Positions 37,978-48,220 of a stretch of DNA of 64,000 nt are shown here, piece after piece. Origin of the DNA: Pseudarthrobacter siccitolerans (lineage in GTDB: Bacteria; Actinomycetota; Actinomycetes; Actinomycetales; Micrococcaceae). Below the pieces are notes generated by a model. That model saw only the letters and a list, made by a program, of their open reading frames with translations, did no database searches and was not told the origin of the DNA. Each line of letters starts with the position of its first letter. The first letter of the stretch is position 1. The position numbers and the translations under genes are program-made. Location: NCBI RefSeq assembly GCF_030823375.1, contig NZ_JAUSXB010000001.1:2666001-2730000 (forward strand), given 5' to 3'.

Positions 37978-39696
37978 TTACGGCTGGCAGGTAGGAGGCA
38001 GGCCGGGCAATTGGTTGTTTCCGCAGGCTGGCAGGGAGGACACAGCGGTCGGCGCGGCCGCAGGCGTGGTGGTGGGGGTAGGGGTGGGAGAGCTCGTGGT
38101 GGGCGCGGGCGACGGCGCCACCGCGTACGTCACCGTTACAGGTGAACCCACTTCCACCCTGCCTGAGCGGGACAGGGCGATCACCGTGTTGGGCGCCGAC
38201 TTCGCGTCAACCTGCGGCTGGACGCTGACGTCCAGGTTCAGTGCCGAGAGCTGCGACTGCACCGTCCTGTAGTCCTTGCCAAGGTAGGCCTCAGGGATGA
38301 CGTCCACGGTCTCCGGGGTAGGAGTGGGAGTCGCTGTGGGTGTGGCGCGCGTCTGTGTGGGTGTGGCCGACGGCGTAGTGCGCGTGGGGCTTGCGGACGT
38401 GGCCGGCGCGCTGGTGGAGGAAGGGCTGGATGAGGGATTGCCGGACGGCGAGAAGAGTCCGAGCTGGCTGACGAGGAACCCCACCAGGGCAAACAGGAGC
38501 AGCAGGATCAGGGCAATCAATGGCCAGGTCCACGGGCTGCGGCCCTTGCGCCGGGGCTCATCGGCGGGCTCGTCGTCGTACGTTGTTTCTTCCGGCGTCC
38601 AATTCCGCTCCGCCGCCAGGGCGTTTGCACGGGCCAGCGTTCCCTGCGGCTCACCATCCGCTGCGGACGAGCCGGCGGCGCCTGCCGCCATCCCCGCCGC
38701 CGCTCCTGCGGCGCCGGCACCCAGGACCGGCAGCGCCGAGGTGGCAGCAGAAGACGAGTCCCGCTGTGCACCGATCACGCCGGTGGGTGCGGTGGCCGTG
38801 TCCACGGGGGCGGTAATGGGACCTGTGTCGGCATCAAACAGAAGCATGCCCGGGACCGCCGCGCGGGCGGCACTGATGTCCCCGTTCCGGATGGCCTCCG
38901 CCGCTTCGGCAAGTTTAATGGCGTTCGCCGGCCGGTTCTTCGGGTCCTTGGCCAGCATGGACATCAGGAGGGCACGCACCGGGGCGGGAAGCGACTCGGG
39001 CAGGGGCGGCGGGGCATCGTTGACCTGGGCCAGGGCGATGGCAATCTGGGACTCGCCGGAGAACGGCCGGTGCCCCGAAAGGCACTCGTAGCCGATGACG
39101 CCGAGCGAGTAGATGTCAGAGGATCCCGTGGCGGTCTGTCCGGTAGCCTGCTCAGGTGCCAGGTACTGCGCGGTGCCCATCACCTGGCCGGTCTGCGTGA
39201 GCGGGACCTGGTCGGCGAGCCGGGCGATGCCGAAGTCGGTGACCTTCACCCGTCCGTCGGGGGTAATCAGGAGGTTGCCGGGCTTCACGTCGCGGTGCAC
39301 CAGGCCCTGGGCGTGGGCAACGGATAGCGCGCGGGCCGTCTGGGCGATCATGGACAGGGTGCGGTCCGGAGACAGCACCTGCTCATGCTCGATGATGCTG
39401 CTCAGCGGCTGGCCCGGAACGAGTTCCATCACCAGGTAGGCCGAGCCCTCTTCCTCGCCGTAGTCGAAGACATTGGCGATGCCCACGTGGTTGAGCAGGG
39501 CCGTGTGCCGGGCCTCCGCGCGGAAGCGCTGAAGGAAGCCGGGGTCCCCCGTGTATTCCTCTTTCAGCACCTTGATGGCGACGATGCGGCCCAGGACGAG
39601 GTCTTTGGCTTTCCAGACTTCACCCATGCCGCCAATCGCGATCCGCGTAGTCAGCTGGAATCTGCCGCCGAGGGTGATTCCGGTTGTAGGCCTCAC
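37978..39696 (-). CDS. pknA: Serine/threonine protein kinase PknA with one PASTA-like domain
   Basis: 572 residues. Kinase domain (about 10-270) with [23 protein letters not shown] and DFG; then an Ala/Pro-rich juxtamembrane stretch, a membrane segment ([21 protein letters not shown]) and a single PASTA-like domain ([20 protein letters not shown]). GTG start overlapping the pbpA stop (GTGA). Likely targets are cell-division and wall-synthesis proteins, from known PknA/PknB biology. Confidence 0.93.
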   Translation of the reverse strand: MRPTTGITLGGRFQLTTRIAIGGMGEVWKAKDLVLGRIVAIKVLKEEYTGDPGFLQRFRAEARHTALLNHVGIANVFDYGEEEGSAYLVMELVPGQPLSSIIEHEQVLSPDRTLSMIAQTARALSVAHAQGLVHRDVKPGNLLITPDGRVKVTDFGIARLADQVPLTQTGQVMGTAQYLAPEQATGQTATGSSDIYSLGVIGYECLSGHRPFSGESQIAIALAQVNDAPPPLPESLPAPVRALLMSMLAKDPKNRPANAIKLAEAAEAIRNGDISAARAAVPGMLLFDADTGPITAPVDTATAPTGVIGAQRDSSSAATSALPVLGAGAAGAAAGMAAGAAGSSAADGEPQGTLARANALAAERNWTPEETTYDDEPADEPRRKGRSPWTWPLIALILLLLFALVGFLVSQLGLFSPSGNPSSSPSSTSAPATSASPTRTTPSATPTQTRATPTATPTPTPETVDVIPEAYLGKDYRTVQSQLSALNLDVSVQPQVDAKSAPNTVIALSRSGRVEVGSPVTVTYAVAPSPAPTTSSPTPTPTTTPAAAPTAVSSLPACGNNQLPGLPPTCQP

Positions 39697-41153
39697 TTAT
39701 TCAACACCGCCTCAAAAATCTTCTTCGCGTTCGGACTGGTTAGCTGCGCGCCGGTGGTGATGTTCACGCCTTCCATAACGATCGTGACTCCCACCTGCGG
39801 GTTGTTTGCGGGGGCGAACCCGGTGAACCACGAGTTGTTGACGCCATTGCCCAACTCTGCGGTTCCTGTTTTGCCGGCCACCTGGACACCGGGGACTGCT
39901 GCCCTGTTGGCGATGCCCTGGCTGACCGCGCTGACCATCCATTCGGTGATCTGGTTGGCGATCTCCGGAGTGGTGGAGGTCCGCAGCTGCGCAGGCTGCG
40001 GTTCCTCGATGACCCGCAGGTCCGGGGAGCGCAGGGCCTTGACCAGGGTCGGTCTCATTTGAACCCCGTCATTGGCGATCGCTGCCGTCATCATGGCGAT
40101 CTGCAGCGGTGTGGCCCGGACGTCCCTTTGCCCGATGGCGGACTGGGCCAATCCCGGCGCGTCCAGGTCGTCGGGGAAACCGTTGCCCGGGGCGTAACCG
40201 AGCTTCAGCTGGTCGCCCATCTCCTCGCCAAAGCCGAACTTCCTGGCCTGTTCGGCGATGGCGTCCCGTCCCAGATCGAGGGCAATGCTGGCGAACGGGG
40301 TGTTGCAGGACTGCTGCAGGGCGAAAGCGAAGTCCGCGGTGTTCCGGGTGTAGCAGTTGCCGCCGGCGTAGTTGGGCAGCTTGTACTGGATGCCGTCGAA
40401 GGGCATTTCAGCCGGATTGGGAAGCTCGCTGTCCTTGTTGTACTTGCCGGAGGCGAGGGCAGCGGCGGTGTCCACCAGTTTGTAGACCGAGCCGGGTGCA
40501 AGGAGCTCGCCCGTGGGCCCGGAGACGTTGGAATTGAGGTTGATGCCGGGAACCTTGACGAGTTCGTTGATGTTGGCCGATTCCTCGTCAAGGTTCTGCG
40601 TGGCCACCAGGTTCGGGTTGTAGGACGGCTTGGACGCCATGGCCAGGATGGCCCCCGTCTTGGGGTTGGTCACGACGATCGAGCCGCGCTGGCCGTCCGG
40701 GATCAGGTCGTACGCGAGCTTCTGGATCTTGGGGTCGATGGTGAGTTCAACCGAGGCACCTTTGGGCTGGTTTCCCAGGAACAGCTGGCCTACCCGGTCC
40801 AGGAAGAGCTGGTCCGAATTGCCTGCCAGCTGCTGGCTCATGGCCTGTTCCAGGCCCGTGGCACCATAACTCTGGGAGAAATACCCGGTGATGCCGGCAT
40901 ACAGTTCAGGCTGCGGGTAGGTGCGCTGGAACTTGCACGTTTCCGAACCGCTCTCCACCGATTCCGCCACCGGACTGCCGCCCACGATGATGGCGCCGCG
41001 GTCATTGCAATAGTTCTGCAGGATGGCGCGCTGGTTCAGCGGGTTCGCCTTGAGGTCGTCCGCACCCACCACCTGGACGAAGCTGATGGCGCCGAAGAGC
41101 AGCGCGAACATGGCGACTGCCGCTACCCAAGAATGGCGTATTGCCTGGTTCAC
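39693..41153 (-). CDS. pbpA: Penicillin-binding transpeptidase PbpA
   Basis: Class B PBP. One N-terminal anchor ([20 protein letters not shown]), then a transpeptidase domain with SxxK in GSVYKL, SxN in QSCNTPF and KTG in [10 protein letters not shown]. 486 residues, GTG start, overlapping rodA and pknA by 4 bp each. It partners the neighbouring SEDS glycosyltransferase. Confidence 0.95.
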   Translation of the reverse strand: MNQAIRHSWVAAVAMFALLFGAISFVQVVGADDLKANPLNQRAILQNYCNDRGAIIVGGSPVAESVESGSETCKFQRTYPQPELYAGITGYFSQSYGATGLEQAMSQQLAGNSDQLFLDRVGQLFLGNQPKGASVELTIDPKIQKLAYDLIPDGQRGSIVVTNPKTGAILAMASKPSYNPNLVATQNLDEESANINELVKVPGINLNSNVSGPTGELLAPGSVYKLVDTAAALASGKYNKDSELPNPAEMPFDGIQYKLPNYAGGNCYTRNTADFAFALQQSCNTPFASIALDLGRDAIAEQARKFGFGEEMGDQLKLGYAPGNGFPDDLDAPGLAQSAIGQRDVRATPLQIAMMTAAIANDGVQMRPTLVKALRSPDLRVIEEPQPAQLRTSTTPEIANQITEWMVSAVSQGIANRAAVPGVQVAGKTGTAELGNGVNNSWFTGFAPANNPQVGVTIVMEGVNITTGAQLTSPNAKKIFEAVLNK

Positions 41154-42538
41154 GGGTGCTTCACCGCCTCGGTAGGAGTATCAATGCCCATGGAATCGGC
41201 TTCTTTTGCGGCTGGCAGCGGAGTGGTATCCACCGGTCCGCGGGCAGTATGGGAAATCATCAGGAGCAGGCCTACGATGATCCAGTTGGCCAGCAGTGAG
41301 GATCCGCCAGCGGCCAGGAACGGGGTGGTGAGGCCGGTCAACGGAATGAGCCGCGTGACGCCGCCGATCACCACGAAGCACTGCAGCGCCACGGCGAAGG
41401 ACAGGCCGCAGGCCAGCAGTTTGCCGAATGCGTCCCGCGTTCCGAGCGCGGCGCGGAAACCCCGGGTGAACAGCAGCAGGTACATCAGGACGAGGGCAAA
41501 CAGTCCGATCAGCCCCAGCTCCTCGCCCAGGGAGGCGATGATCATGTCACTGTTGGCGAAGGGCACCAGATCAGGGCGGCCTTGGCCCAGGCCCGTGCCC
41601 ACCAGGCCGCCGTTGGCCATGCCGAAGAGACCCTGGATCACCTGCCGGCTGCCATTCTCATAAACCTCGGGGGAAAAGGCATTGAGCCATCCGAAGACGC
41701 GCTGCTGAACGTGGGAAAACACCTGCGCCGCCACGAACCCGCCTCCAAGGATGAGGGCCAGGCCGATCACCACCCAGCTGATACGGCTGGTGGCCACGTA
41801 GATCATCACGATGAAGAGACCGAAGAACAGGACCGAGGAACCCAAGTCGCGCTGGAAGATGAGCACGCCAATGCTGACCAGCCAGGCCGTGATCATGGGA
41901 CCCATGTCCTTGAAACGGGGGAACTGCAGCGGCCCGATCTTCCGGCCCGCCAGCAGGATGAGGTCGCGGTTGGACGATAGATACCCGGCAAAGAATATGG
42001 CGAGGGTGATCTTTGCGACTTCGCCCGGCTGGAACGTCATGGGGCCCAGCCGGATCCACACGCGCGCGCCCAGGATCTCGCCGGCGCTGATCCCGGGAAT
42101 CAGCGGCAGCAACAGCAGCAGGGCGCTGGCGGCCAGGGAGATGAACGTAAACCTTCGCAGGACCCGGTGGTCCTTCAGGAACCAGATCACGGCAATGGCA
42201 ACGGCCATGGCGATGAGGGTCCACCGGAGCTGGTTGTTGCCGGTATCGTCCCCGGGGGCATCAAGGCGGTGGATCATGGCCAGGCCAAGTCCGTTCAGGG
42301 CCACCACCAGGGGAAGTATTATCGGGTCGGCATATTTCGCCCGGAACCGCAGCACACCGTGGAAGACCAGGGCGGCCACGGCGAGGAGGCTCGACTGGAA
42401 CCAGAAATCCGAATCGAAGGCCTTTTCCTGGTCTACGCCCACCAGCATGTTGGCGCCGATGCCTACTGCGAGGGCAAGCAGGAGCAGGGCGAGTTCCACG
42501 TTCCGTCGTGGCTTGGGCGTGGTACTGAGCTGGCTCAT
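41150..42538 (-). CDS. rodA: SEDS peptidoglycan glycosyltransferase (RodA/FtsW family)
   Basis: 462 residues with about ten hydrophobic segments and family regions RVWIRLGPMTFQPGEVAKI and GGVTRLIPLTGLTTPFLAAGGSS. It polymerises lipid II with its class B PBP partner, here PbpA. ATG start overlapping pstP by 4 bp. The position matches mycobacterial rodA, though sequence alone does not separate RodA from FtsW. Confidence 0.94.
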   Translation of the reverse strand: MSQLSTTPKPRRNVELALLLLALAVGIGANMLVGVDQEKAFDSDFWFQSSLLAVAALVFHGVLRFRAKYADPIILPLVVALNGLGLAMIHRLDAPGDDTGNNQLRWTLIAMAVAIAVIWFLKDHRVLRRFTFISLAASALLLLLPLIPGISAGEILGARVWIRLGPMTFQPGEVAKITLAIFFAGYLSSNRDLILLAGRKIGPLQFPRFKDMGPMITAWLVSIGVLIFQRDLGSSVLFFGLFIVMIYVATSRISWVVIGLALILGGGFVAAQVFSHVQQRVFGWLNAFSPEVYENGSRQVIQGLFGMANGGLVGTGLGQGRPDLVPFANSDMIIASLGEELGLIGLFALVLMYLLLFTRGFRAALGTRDAFGKLLACGLSFAVALQCFVVIGGVTRLIPLTGLTTPFLAAGGSSLLANWIIVGLLLMISHTARGPVDTTPLPAAKEADSMGIDTPTEAVKHP

Positions 42539-44298
42539 TGGCCCACCTCGCAGGTGATTGTGGGACTGGGTGTGGGGGACGGAGCTGCCGCCGACGGGGC
42601 CGCGGGAGTGGCTGACGCGCCAGGTGCCGGTGCGGGTTCCCCCGTGGTCGGGGGGCTGGGCGGGGGCGTGGAGGCAGCAGGGGATGCCGACGGCGTGGCG
42701 CAGCCTTCTTCCGGCGAGGTGGTGCCGGTAAGTTCGAGGTTCTTCACGATGCGCTGGGCGTCGTAGAGGTCTTTGGCGGGGACCGTCTGGCGGACCCGTT
42801 GCTGCGAGAACGGTGGGAGCGAGTCCATCCGGATCTCGGTGACCGTTTCGAGGGTGGAAAGCTGGATGGGTCCGAGCCGTTGGGAGACCCCGTTGAAAAT
42901 GGCCACCCGGGAGTCGGCCTCACCTATGTAGTAGCGGGTTTGGGTCCAGGCGTAGCCGAGCCAGAGCCCCACCGTCAGGACTACCAGCACGGCGGCGGCG
43001 ATGGACCAGGTCACCCACCGGCGCGGCTTGAGTGGCACCAGGGTCTCTTCACCGTCACCGGCCTGGGGGTCAGCCTTGTGCGTGAGTAGGGTGGCGGCCC
43101 GCCGAGCCACGGTGCGGCCGGCAATGGTGGGGATGGATCCGGTTTCCGCAGCCGCTGCGGCTGCTCCCACAAGTTCGTGCGGGCGGGAGGCAAGTTCTTC
43201 CCGCAATACTTCCGCCGTCAGGTGTTCGCCGAGGTGCGGGTCCGTGGAGCCGGCATCAGCGGAAGCCTGCTCGGGCGAGGGTGATTCGGGGTCTGCTTCC
43301 GAGCCTGATTTCTCGCCGTTTTTGCCTGGTTCCGCCGCGGCAGGGTCCCCACCGGTACCTTTTGGCGGGTTGGCGGCAGGTGTTTGTGCTGGGGCGGCAG
43401 CAGGTGGTTCTGCGGCTGCCCCTTGAGGCGCCTTGGCTGCAAGGGGACGTGCGCTCTCCACCGCGGCGGGGGCTTTGGTGGTTCCCGGGGGAGGAATTAC
43501 TTCGACGGCGGCCGTACTGACGTCGTCGGGCGTTTCCTCAACGATCTCGAGCATCACCACGGTGACGTTGTCCGGGGAGCCGGCCTCGAGGGTGAGGTCC
43601 ACCAGGGTTTCCACGCATTCGCGCAGGTCCCTGGTCTCGCGCACGGTCCGTTCAACGGCGTGCCCGGCCACGTAGTTGAGCCCATCGGAGCAGAGGAGCC
43701 AGCGTTCGCCCGGCCTGACCTCGAGTGTGTCCAGGTCCAGTTCCGGGCTGGCATCCACATCGCCCAGGACCCGCATCAGGACGTTTTTGTGCGGATGGGT
43801 TTCGGCCTCCTCGGGGCGGAGCCGTCCTTCGTCGATGAGCCGCTGCACAAAAGTGTGGTCAATGCTGACCTGCTCGAACTTGCCGTCCCGCAGGCGGTAC
43901 GCGCGTGAGTCGCCGATGTGGGCGAAGTGCAGCTTCCCTTCGGCGAGCAGGAGCGCGGTGACGGTGGTGCCCATGCCGGCCAGTTTGGGGTTGATGTGCA
44001 CCAGCTCGGACAGGAGGGAGTTGGCGGTCTGGATCTCGTCCGCCAGGGTGGTGCCGGCGTCGCCCTCGTAATCGCCGCGGTCCAGGTGGATCATGTCCAG
44101 CACGGTGGCAGCAGAGGCAACGTCGCCGCCCGCGTGGCCGCCCATGCCGTCGGCGACTACGGCCAGATGGCGTCCTGCGTAGGCGGAGTCATCGTTTTTC
44201 GAGCGGATTTTGCCGACGTCCGACTGCGCGGCGAAGCGCATGATGAGCGGCCGCTCCACCGGCTTGGGGTCGGTTGCGGGGCTTTGCGGTTCGGCCAC
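42535..44298 (-). CDS. pstP: PP2C-family Ser/Thr phosphatase PstP
   Basis: Reverses phosphorylation by PknA/PknB. The PP2C domain (about 20-250) has RSKNDDSAYAG, VADGMGGHAGGDVAS, GDSRAYRLRDG and GSPDNVTVV metal-binding motifs. A long Ala/Pro-rich linker, a membrane segment (WSIAAAVLVVLTVGLWLGYAW), an extracellular part and a Pro/Ala tail follow. 587 residues, GTG start just after the fhaB stop. Confidence 0.94.
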   Translation of the reverse strand: MAEPQSPATDPKPVERPLIMRFAAQSDVGKIRSKNDDSAYAGRHLAVVADGMGGHAGGDVASAATVLDMIHLDRGDYEGDAGTTLADEIQTANSLLSELVHINPKLAGMGTTVTALLLAEGKLHFAHIGDSRAYRLRDGKFEQVSIDHTFVQRLIDEGRLRPEEAETHPHKNVLMRVLGDVDASPELDLDTLEVRPGERWLLCSDGLNYVAGHAVERTVRETRDLRECVETLVDLTLEAGSPDNVTVVMLEIVEETPDDVSTAAVEVIPPPGTTKAPAAVESARPLAAKAPQGAAAEPPAAAPAQTPAANPPKGTGGDPAAAEPGKNGEKSGSEADPESPSPEQASADAGSTDPHLGEHLTAEVLREELASRPHELVGAAAAAAETGSIPTIAGRTVARRAATLLTHKADPQAGDGEETLVPLKPRRWVTWSIAAAVLVVLTVGLWLGYAWTQTRYYIGEADSRVAIFNGVSQRLGPIQLSTLETVTEIRMDSLPPFSQQRVRQTVPAKDLYDAQRIVKNLELTGTTSPEEGCATPSASPAASTPPPSPPTTGEPAPAPGASATPAAPSAAAPSPTPSPTITCEVGQ

Positions 44299-44300
44299 GC

Positions 44301-44783
44301 CTATGGCCTCAATTCGATGACCGTCTTGCCGATCCTCACGGGAACGCCAGGTTCAACGGGCAGGGCGCGGGTCAGCTGCTGGTCGCCCAAATAGGTGCCG
44401 TTGGTGGAGCCGAGGTCCTCAATGAACCAGCGGCTGCCCTGGGGAAAGAGCCTGGCATGCCGGCCGGACGCATAGTCATCCTCCAGGACCAGGGTGGCCT
44501 CCTGCGCGCGGCCCAGCAGGATGGGGCTTGCGGCCAGCGGAAGCGTTGAACCCTTGAGCGGGCCTTCGACCACCACGAGCTGCCTGGCTTGCTGCTTGAC
44601 CGGCTGCGGCGGCCCCTCGGCCAGTTCCGGGTTTTTCCGGACCTGCCGGGCGGTGGGGGCGCCTGCAGCTGCTTTGCGGCCCACCATGAGGTCGCGGCGC
44701 ATGGCCGAAACGATGCTGAAGATCAGCACCCACAGCAGCAGCAGGAAGCCGAACCGCAGGGCGGTGATGGTCAGTTCACTCAT
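44301..44783 (-). CDS. fhaB: FHA-domain membrane protein FhaB
   Basis: 160 residues: one N-terminal membrane segment (ALRFGFLLLLWVLIFSIVSA), a basic linker and a C-terminal FHA domain (PILLGRAQEATLVLEDDYASGRH, DLGSTNGTYLG) that reads phosphothreonine. The ATG overlaps the fhaA stop by 4 bp. FhaB (FipA) couples PknA/B signals to division in mycobacteria. Confidence 0.93.
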   Translation of the reverse strand: MSELTITALRFGFLLLLWVLIFSIVSAMRRDLMVGRKAAAGAPTARQVRKNPELAEGPPQPVKQQARQLVVVEGPLKGSTLPLAASPILLGRAQEATLVLEDDYASGRHARLFPQGSRWFIEDLGSTNGTYLGDQQLTRALPVEPGVPVRIGKTVIELRP

Positions 44784-45523
44784 GCGGAGCCACCAGGGCC
44801 GGTCGGGAGCAGGCGGAAGATGATCTTTGTCCGTCCCATCGTGATGGTGGAGCCGTCGGTAAGTTCGGTGCTGCCGGAAACCTTGTGCCCGTTGACGTAG
44901 CTGCCGTTGGTGGAGCCCATGTCCACGGCGCTGGTAACGCCGTTGGCCGTCCGGATTTCGAGATGGCGGCGTGAAACGCCGGTGTCCTCGACGTGGATGT
45001 CGGCCTCTGACGACCTGCCCAGCACGATGGACGGAGCGTTCAATGAGTACCGCTGCCCATCGATGTCCAGAACGGGCTGCAGACGGACGGGCTGGCGGCT
45101 GGGAGCGGCCGGCACGCTGGGACGGGCCGGAGCAGTACCGGCAGCGCCCTGGGACTTTTCCGTCGAGGAAACAATCTCGAAGTCGCCGGGCCGCAATTCG
45201 GACTCGCGCCGGAAGGAAATCCGCACCGGGCCCTGCAGGATATAGCCCTGGCTGCGCACATGGTTGATCACCACGTCGCACAGTTCCTCGGCCAGCGCGG
45301 TGCCCCATTCCTGGGCCCGTTTGAAGTCCTCATCGCTGAGCTGGACGTCGAAAACGTTTGGCACCAGGGTGCGTCCGGCAGAAACGGTGAGGGACTTGTG
45401 GTCCACTTCCCGCCGGAGCCGGCTGGCGACCTCCACAGGTTCCACCTGGGCGCGCGAGCCGGTGGAGAAGACGCCGCGGACGGCCTTTTCGATGCCGCGC
45501 TCCACCTTGTCCAGCAGACCCAT
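44780..45523 (-). CDS. fhaA: DUF3662 and FHA-domain protein FhaA
   Basis: 247 residues. The N-terminal DUF3662 domain starts MGLLDKVERGIEKAVRGVF, and a linker leads to a C-terminal FHA domain (PSIVLGRSSEADIHVEDTGVSRRH, MGSTNGSYVNG). FhaA binds the phosphorylated MurJ-linked pseudokinase in mycobacteria; the likely partner gene here is the one cut by the left edge of the window. Start at the ATG at 45523 after AAAGGAG; the frame is open to 45613 but without a better site. It heads the kinase operon. Confidence 0.94.
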   Translation of the reverse strand: MGLLDKVERGIEKAVRGVFSTGSRAQVEPVEVASRLRREVDHKSLTVSAGRTLVPNVFDVQLSDEDFKRAQEWGTALAEELCDVVINHVRSQGYILQGPVRISFRRESELRPGDFEIVSSTEKSQGAAGTAPARPSVPAAPSRQPVRLQPVLDIDGQRYSLNAPSIVLGRSSEADIHVEDTGVSRRHLEIRTANGVTSAVDMGSTNGSYVNGHKVSGSTELTDGSTITMGRTKIIFRLLPTGPGGSA

Positions 45524-45898
45524 GGTTCTTCTCCTTTCCCCCCGGCTGCGGGGCAGTTTTCGTTCCGTAAGTTCACGTGCAGCGCTGTTCGCAGGCGTGC
45601 GGTGTGCCCGCATACAGCAGCCACTCCTACATCAGATACTACTGGGCAGGCCTGTGAATGACCTTAATCCACAACGGCCGGGCGCCGCCAAAAGTTCAGC
45701 TCCCTACCGTCAGCAGCGCGGTGCCGGGCCCGTTGTTTGCTGATGTGAGGGGTTCATTTGGTCCCTTGTTGCCGGCGCCAAGGAGCGGGTCCGGGGCTCA
45801 ATTGGTGTTTTCCCGCCAATGTCCGTTATGCTTGATCTCGCTGCTTTTACAGGGTTGCGGATCCGGGAAACCGGCCGGAATTCAGTAAAGGAAGTTGC
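45524..45898. other. fhaA-tRNA-Leu spacer
   Basis: 375 bp without a gene. It must carry the leftward operon promoter and the rightward tRNA promoter. TTGGTG (45802-45807) and TATGCT (45827-45832) with 19-bp spacing are a weak candidate for the tRNA. Confidence 0.4.
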
Positions 45899-45981
45899 GC
45901 GCGAGTGGCGGAACGGCAGACGCGCTGGCTTCAGGTGCCAGTATCCGAAAGGGTGTGGGGGTTCAAATCCCCCCTCGCGCA
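45899..45981 (+). tRNA. tRNA-Leu (CAG)
   Basis: An 83-nt class II tRNA: acceptor GCGCGAG pairs with CTCGCGC, anticodon arm CTGGC-TTCAGGT-GCCAG gives CAG, a long variable arm (GTATCCGAAAGGGTGTG region) and a GGGGTTCAAATCCCC T-arm. CCA is not encoded. Confidence 0.96.
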
Positions 45982-45989
45982 CGCAAATG

Positions 45990-46025
45990 AAGAGCCCCGG
46001 TCAGTAGACCGGGGCTCTTCTGTTT
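45990..46025 (+). terminator. Rho-independent terminator after tRNA-Leu
   Basis: A perfect 13-bp stem (AAGAGCCCCGGTC / GACCGGGGCTCTT) with AGTA loop, followed by CTGTTT. Confidence 0.9.
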
Positions 46026-46145
46026 AACCTCTGACCGCGGGTCCTGGGCTTGGCCGCTGACCCTTGTTCGCGGATCCGGGCCTTGAAGGTTCGGATCCGC
46101 GAAGAGGTTTAGGATGCGGCACAATTCCCCGGGACGTGTCTCGGG

Positions 46146-46844
46146 TCAGGGGCGCGCGGAAGCCTTGAACCGTCGTCGTGAGTTGGCCAGGTGGCTGCGC
46201 ATGGCAGCCGCTGCGGCAGCCTCGTCACCGTCGGCGATGGCGTCCGAGATGGAACGGTGCTCCTGGACCACCTGGTCGAAGTGGTCACGGGCGTAATGTT
46301 TGACGCCGGTCATCAGCCGGGTGCGCGGCATCGCGATCATCGTCTGGCCGAGGGCAGCCAGGCAGTCTGAGTAATAGGGGTTGCCGGAAGCGGCGGCCAC
46401 GGCGCGGTGGAACTCGAAATCGGACTTCATCGCATGCGCGGGGTGGCCGGCGCTGGCTGCGAACTCCTCGAGTGCCGCGGTGACGGCCCGCAGTTGCCGC
46501 TCGGTGTGGTTACGGGCGGCCAGCGCAGCAGCTTCGGTCTCGACGCCCATGCGGAATTCGAGCAGGTGGAGCCTGTCCTCCATGCTGGCTACCGGACGGG
46601 CCCCGGGTGCTGCCTGGGGCCCGTCCGACGGCGGGGTGAGGGCGAAGCTGCCACGCCCCCGTTCGGTTTCAACAAGTCCCTCGGCCTGGAGCCGGGTGAG
46701 CGCTGATCGGACAACCGTCCGGCTCACGCCGAAGTCGCTGATGAGCGTGTTCTCGCTGGGGAGCTTCTCGCCCGGCTGGATGACGCCGTCGACGATGCGG
46801 GTGCGAAGGTCCGCGGCGAGGTCCGCGGTGAGGTTCCGGCTCAT
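46146..46844 (-). CDS. FadR/GntR-family transcriptional regulator
   Basis: 232 residues: an N-terminal winged helix-turn-helix (LRTRIVDGVIQPGEKLPSENTLISDFGVSRTVVRSALTRLQAEGLVE) and a helical FCD effector domain with a histidine-containing metal/ligand site. It starts 10 bp after the stop of the acid-sugar dehydratase, probably in one operon and controlling it. A palindrome upstream of the dehydratase (48039-48053) matches the FadR-subfamily operator pattern. The effector is probably a sugar acid. Confidence 0.9.
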   Translation of the reverse strand: MSRNLTADLAADLRTRIVDGVIQPGEKLPSENTLISDFGVSRTVVRSALTRLQAEGLVETERGRGSFALTPPSDGPQAAPGARPVASMEDRLHLLEFRMGVETEAAALAARNHTERQLRAVTAALEEFAASAGHPAHAMKSDFEFHRAVAAASGNPYYSDCLAALGQTMIAMPRTRLMTGVKHYARDHFDQVVQEHRSISDAIADGDEAAAAAAMRSHLANSRRRFKASARP

Positions 46845-46854
46845 GGCAACAAGG

Positions 46855-47982
46855 TTACGCGCCGAACTCCACGGATTCGGTGGTCCAGGCGCGTGCCTGG
46901 TCGCTGAGGGTGACGCCGAGGCCGGGGCGGTCCGGGACAATCATGCGGCCGTTCTTGGTTTCGAGACGCTCGTTGAACAGGGGATCGAGCCAGTCGAAGT
47001 GTTCTACCCAAGGCTCGCGCGGGTAGGCGGCGGCCAGGTGCAGGTGGATTTCCATAGCGAAGTGCGGAGCCAGGCCCAGCCCGCGCTCGTCCGCAAGGGC
47101 GGCGAGGCGGAGGAATTGCGTGATGCCGCCGACGCGGGGTGCGTCGGGCTGGATGATGTCGCAGCCGTTGGCGTTGATGAGGCCCTTGTGTTCGGCTACG
47201 GAGGCGAGCATTTCACCGGTGGCGATGGGGGTGTCCAGGATGTTTGCCAGGTGTGCGTGGCCCTCGAAGTCGTAGGCGTCCAGGGGTTCTTCGATCCAGA
47301 TGAGGTTGAATTCCTCGAGCTGGCGGCCCATGCGGAGGGCTGTGGCGCGGTCCCACTGCTGGTTGGCGTCCACCATGAGCGGGACGTCCCAGCCGATGTG
47401 CTCGCGGATACCGGCGACGCGGCGCAGGTCTTCCTTGCTGTCCGGGAGGCCCACTTTGATCTTGATGCCGCCGATGCCCTCTTCGATGGACTGCGTGGCG
47501 CGTGCCTTCACTTCGTCCAGGGTGGCGTTGAGGAAGCCGCCGGAGGTGTTGTAGGTCTGGACCGCGTCGCGGTAGGAGCCGAGGAACTTGGCCAGCGGCA
47601 GGCCGGCGCGCTTGGCCTTGAGGTCGTAGAGGGCGATGTCGATGGCGGCCAATGCCTGGGTGGCGACGCCGGAGCGGCCTACCGAGGCACCTGCCCAGAG
47701 GAGTTTGGTGTAGATCTTGGCGATGTCGTTGGGGTCCTCGCCGATGATGCCCTGCGCCACTTCCTTGGCGTGGGCGTACTGGGCGGGGCCGCCGGCGCGC
47801 TTGGAGTAGCTGAAGCCGACGCCGGTGTGCCCCAGTTCGGTGGTGATCTCGGCGAAGAGGAAGACCACCTCCGTCATGGGCTTCTGCCGGCCCGTGAAGA
47901 CCTTGGCGTCGCTGATGGGAACGGCGAGGGGGAGGCGGGCGGTGGACAGTTTGACGTGCCGGATCAGATCGACGGTACTCAT
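46855..47982 (-). CDS. Enolase-superfamily acid-sugar dehydratase (L-talarate/galactarate type)
   Basis: 375 residues of the mandelate racemase subgroup. A KIKVG catalytic lysine motif, metal ligands in LMVDANQQWD, WIEEPLD and GEMLAS, and the histidine in APHFAMEIHLHLAAAYP are present. This C-terminal motif and the general pattern recall L-talarate/galactarate dehydratases, which form 5-keto-4-deoxy-glucarate; other aldonates are possible. AAAGGAGA precedes the ATG. It leads a two-gene unit with the GntR regulator. Confidence 0.85.
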   Translation of the reverse strand: MSTVDLIRHVKLSTARLPLAVPISDAKVFTGRQKPMTEVVFLFAEITTELGHTGVGFSYSKRAGGPAQYAHAKEVAQGIIGEDPNDIAKIYTKLLWAGASVGRSGVATQALAAIDIALYDLKAKRAGLPLAKFLGSYRDAVQTYNTSGGFLNATLDEVKARATQSIEEGIGGIKIKVGLPDSKEDLRRVAGIREHIGWDVPLMVDANQQWDRATALRMGRQLEEFNLIWIEEPLDAYDFEGHAHLANILDTPIATGEMLASVAEHKGLINANGCDIIQPDAPRVGGITQFLRLAALADERGLGLAPHFAMEIHLHLAAAYPREPWVEHFDWLDPLFNERLETKNGRMIVPDRPGLGVTLSDQARAWTTESVEFGA

Positions 47983-48038
47983 GGGTTCTCCTTTGGGCGG
48001 GGGCTCCTTCGCCCGCCCTCTTAGGATATAAGTTTGCT

Positions 48039-48053
48039 ACTTGTATTACAAGT
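48039..48053. promoter_or_regulatory. Probable GntR/FadR operator
   Basis: ACTTGTATTACAAGT is a perfect 7+1+7 palindrome and contains TTGTATTACAA, which fits the FadR-subfamily consensus TNGTNNNACNA exactly. It is 57 bp upstream of the dehydratase start. Confidence 0.75.
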
Positions 48054-48220
48054 GGCCTTCTTGAGTTGGGAGCTCCAGGGTATTGGTCGTAGTGTTGCCG
48101 GGCCCGCTATCTCTCTGTCGCCGTTGCTTCCAGCGTGGGCACTGTGGGATCGGTCGATGCAATGAAGCAATTAATGACAGGGCTATAAGACCCTGTAGCC
48201 GGTTCTGAGCATGAACCCAC

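Noticed and set aside
40059..41663. 534-codon antisense frame over pbpA and rodA
   Set aside because: Shadow of genes with complete SxxK/SxN/KTG and SEDS motifs.
45899..46025. tRNA-Leu as an integration site for the following catabolic region
   Set aside because: No integrase gene and no repeated tRNA 3' end was seen to the right; the region starts after an ordinary terminator.
46381..48024. 547-codon antisense frame over the GntR and dehydratase genes
   Set aside because: The minus-strand genes have clear catalytic and helix-turn-helix motifs; the plus-strand frame has none.
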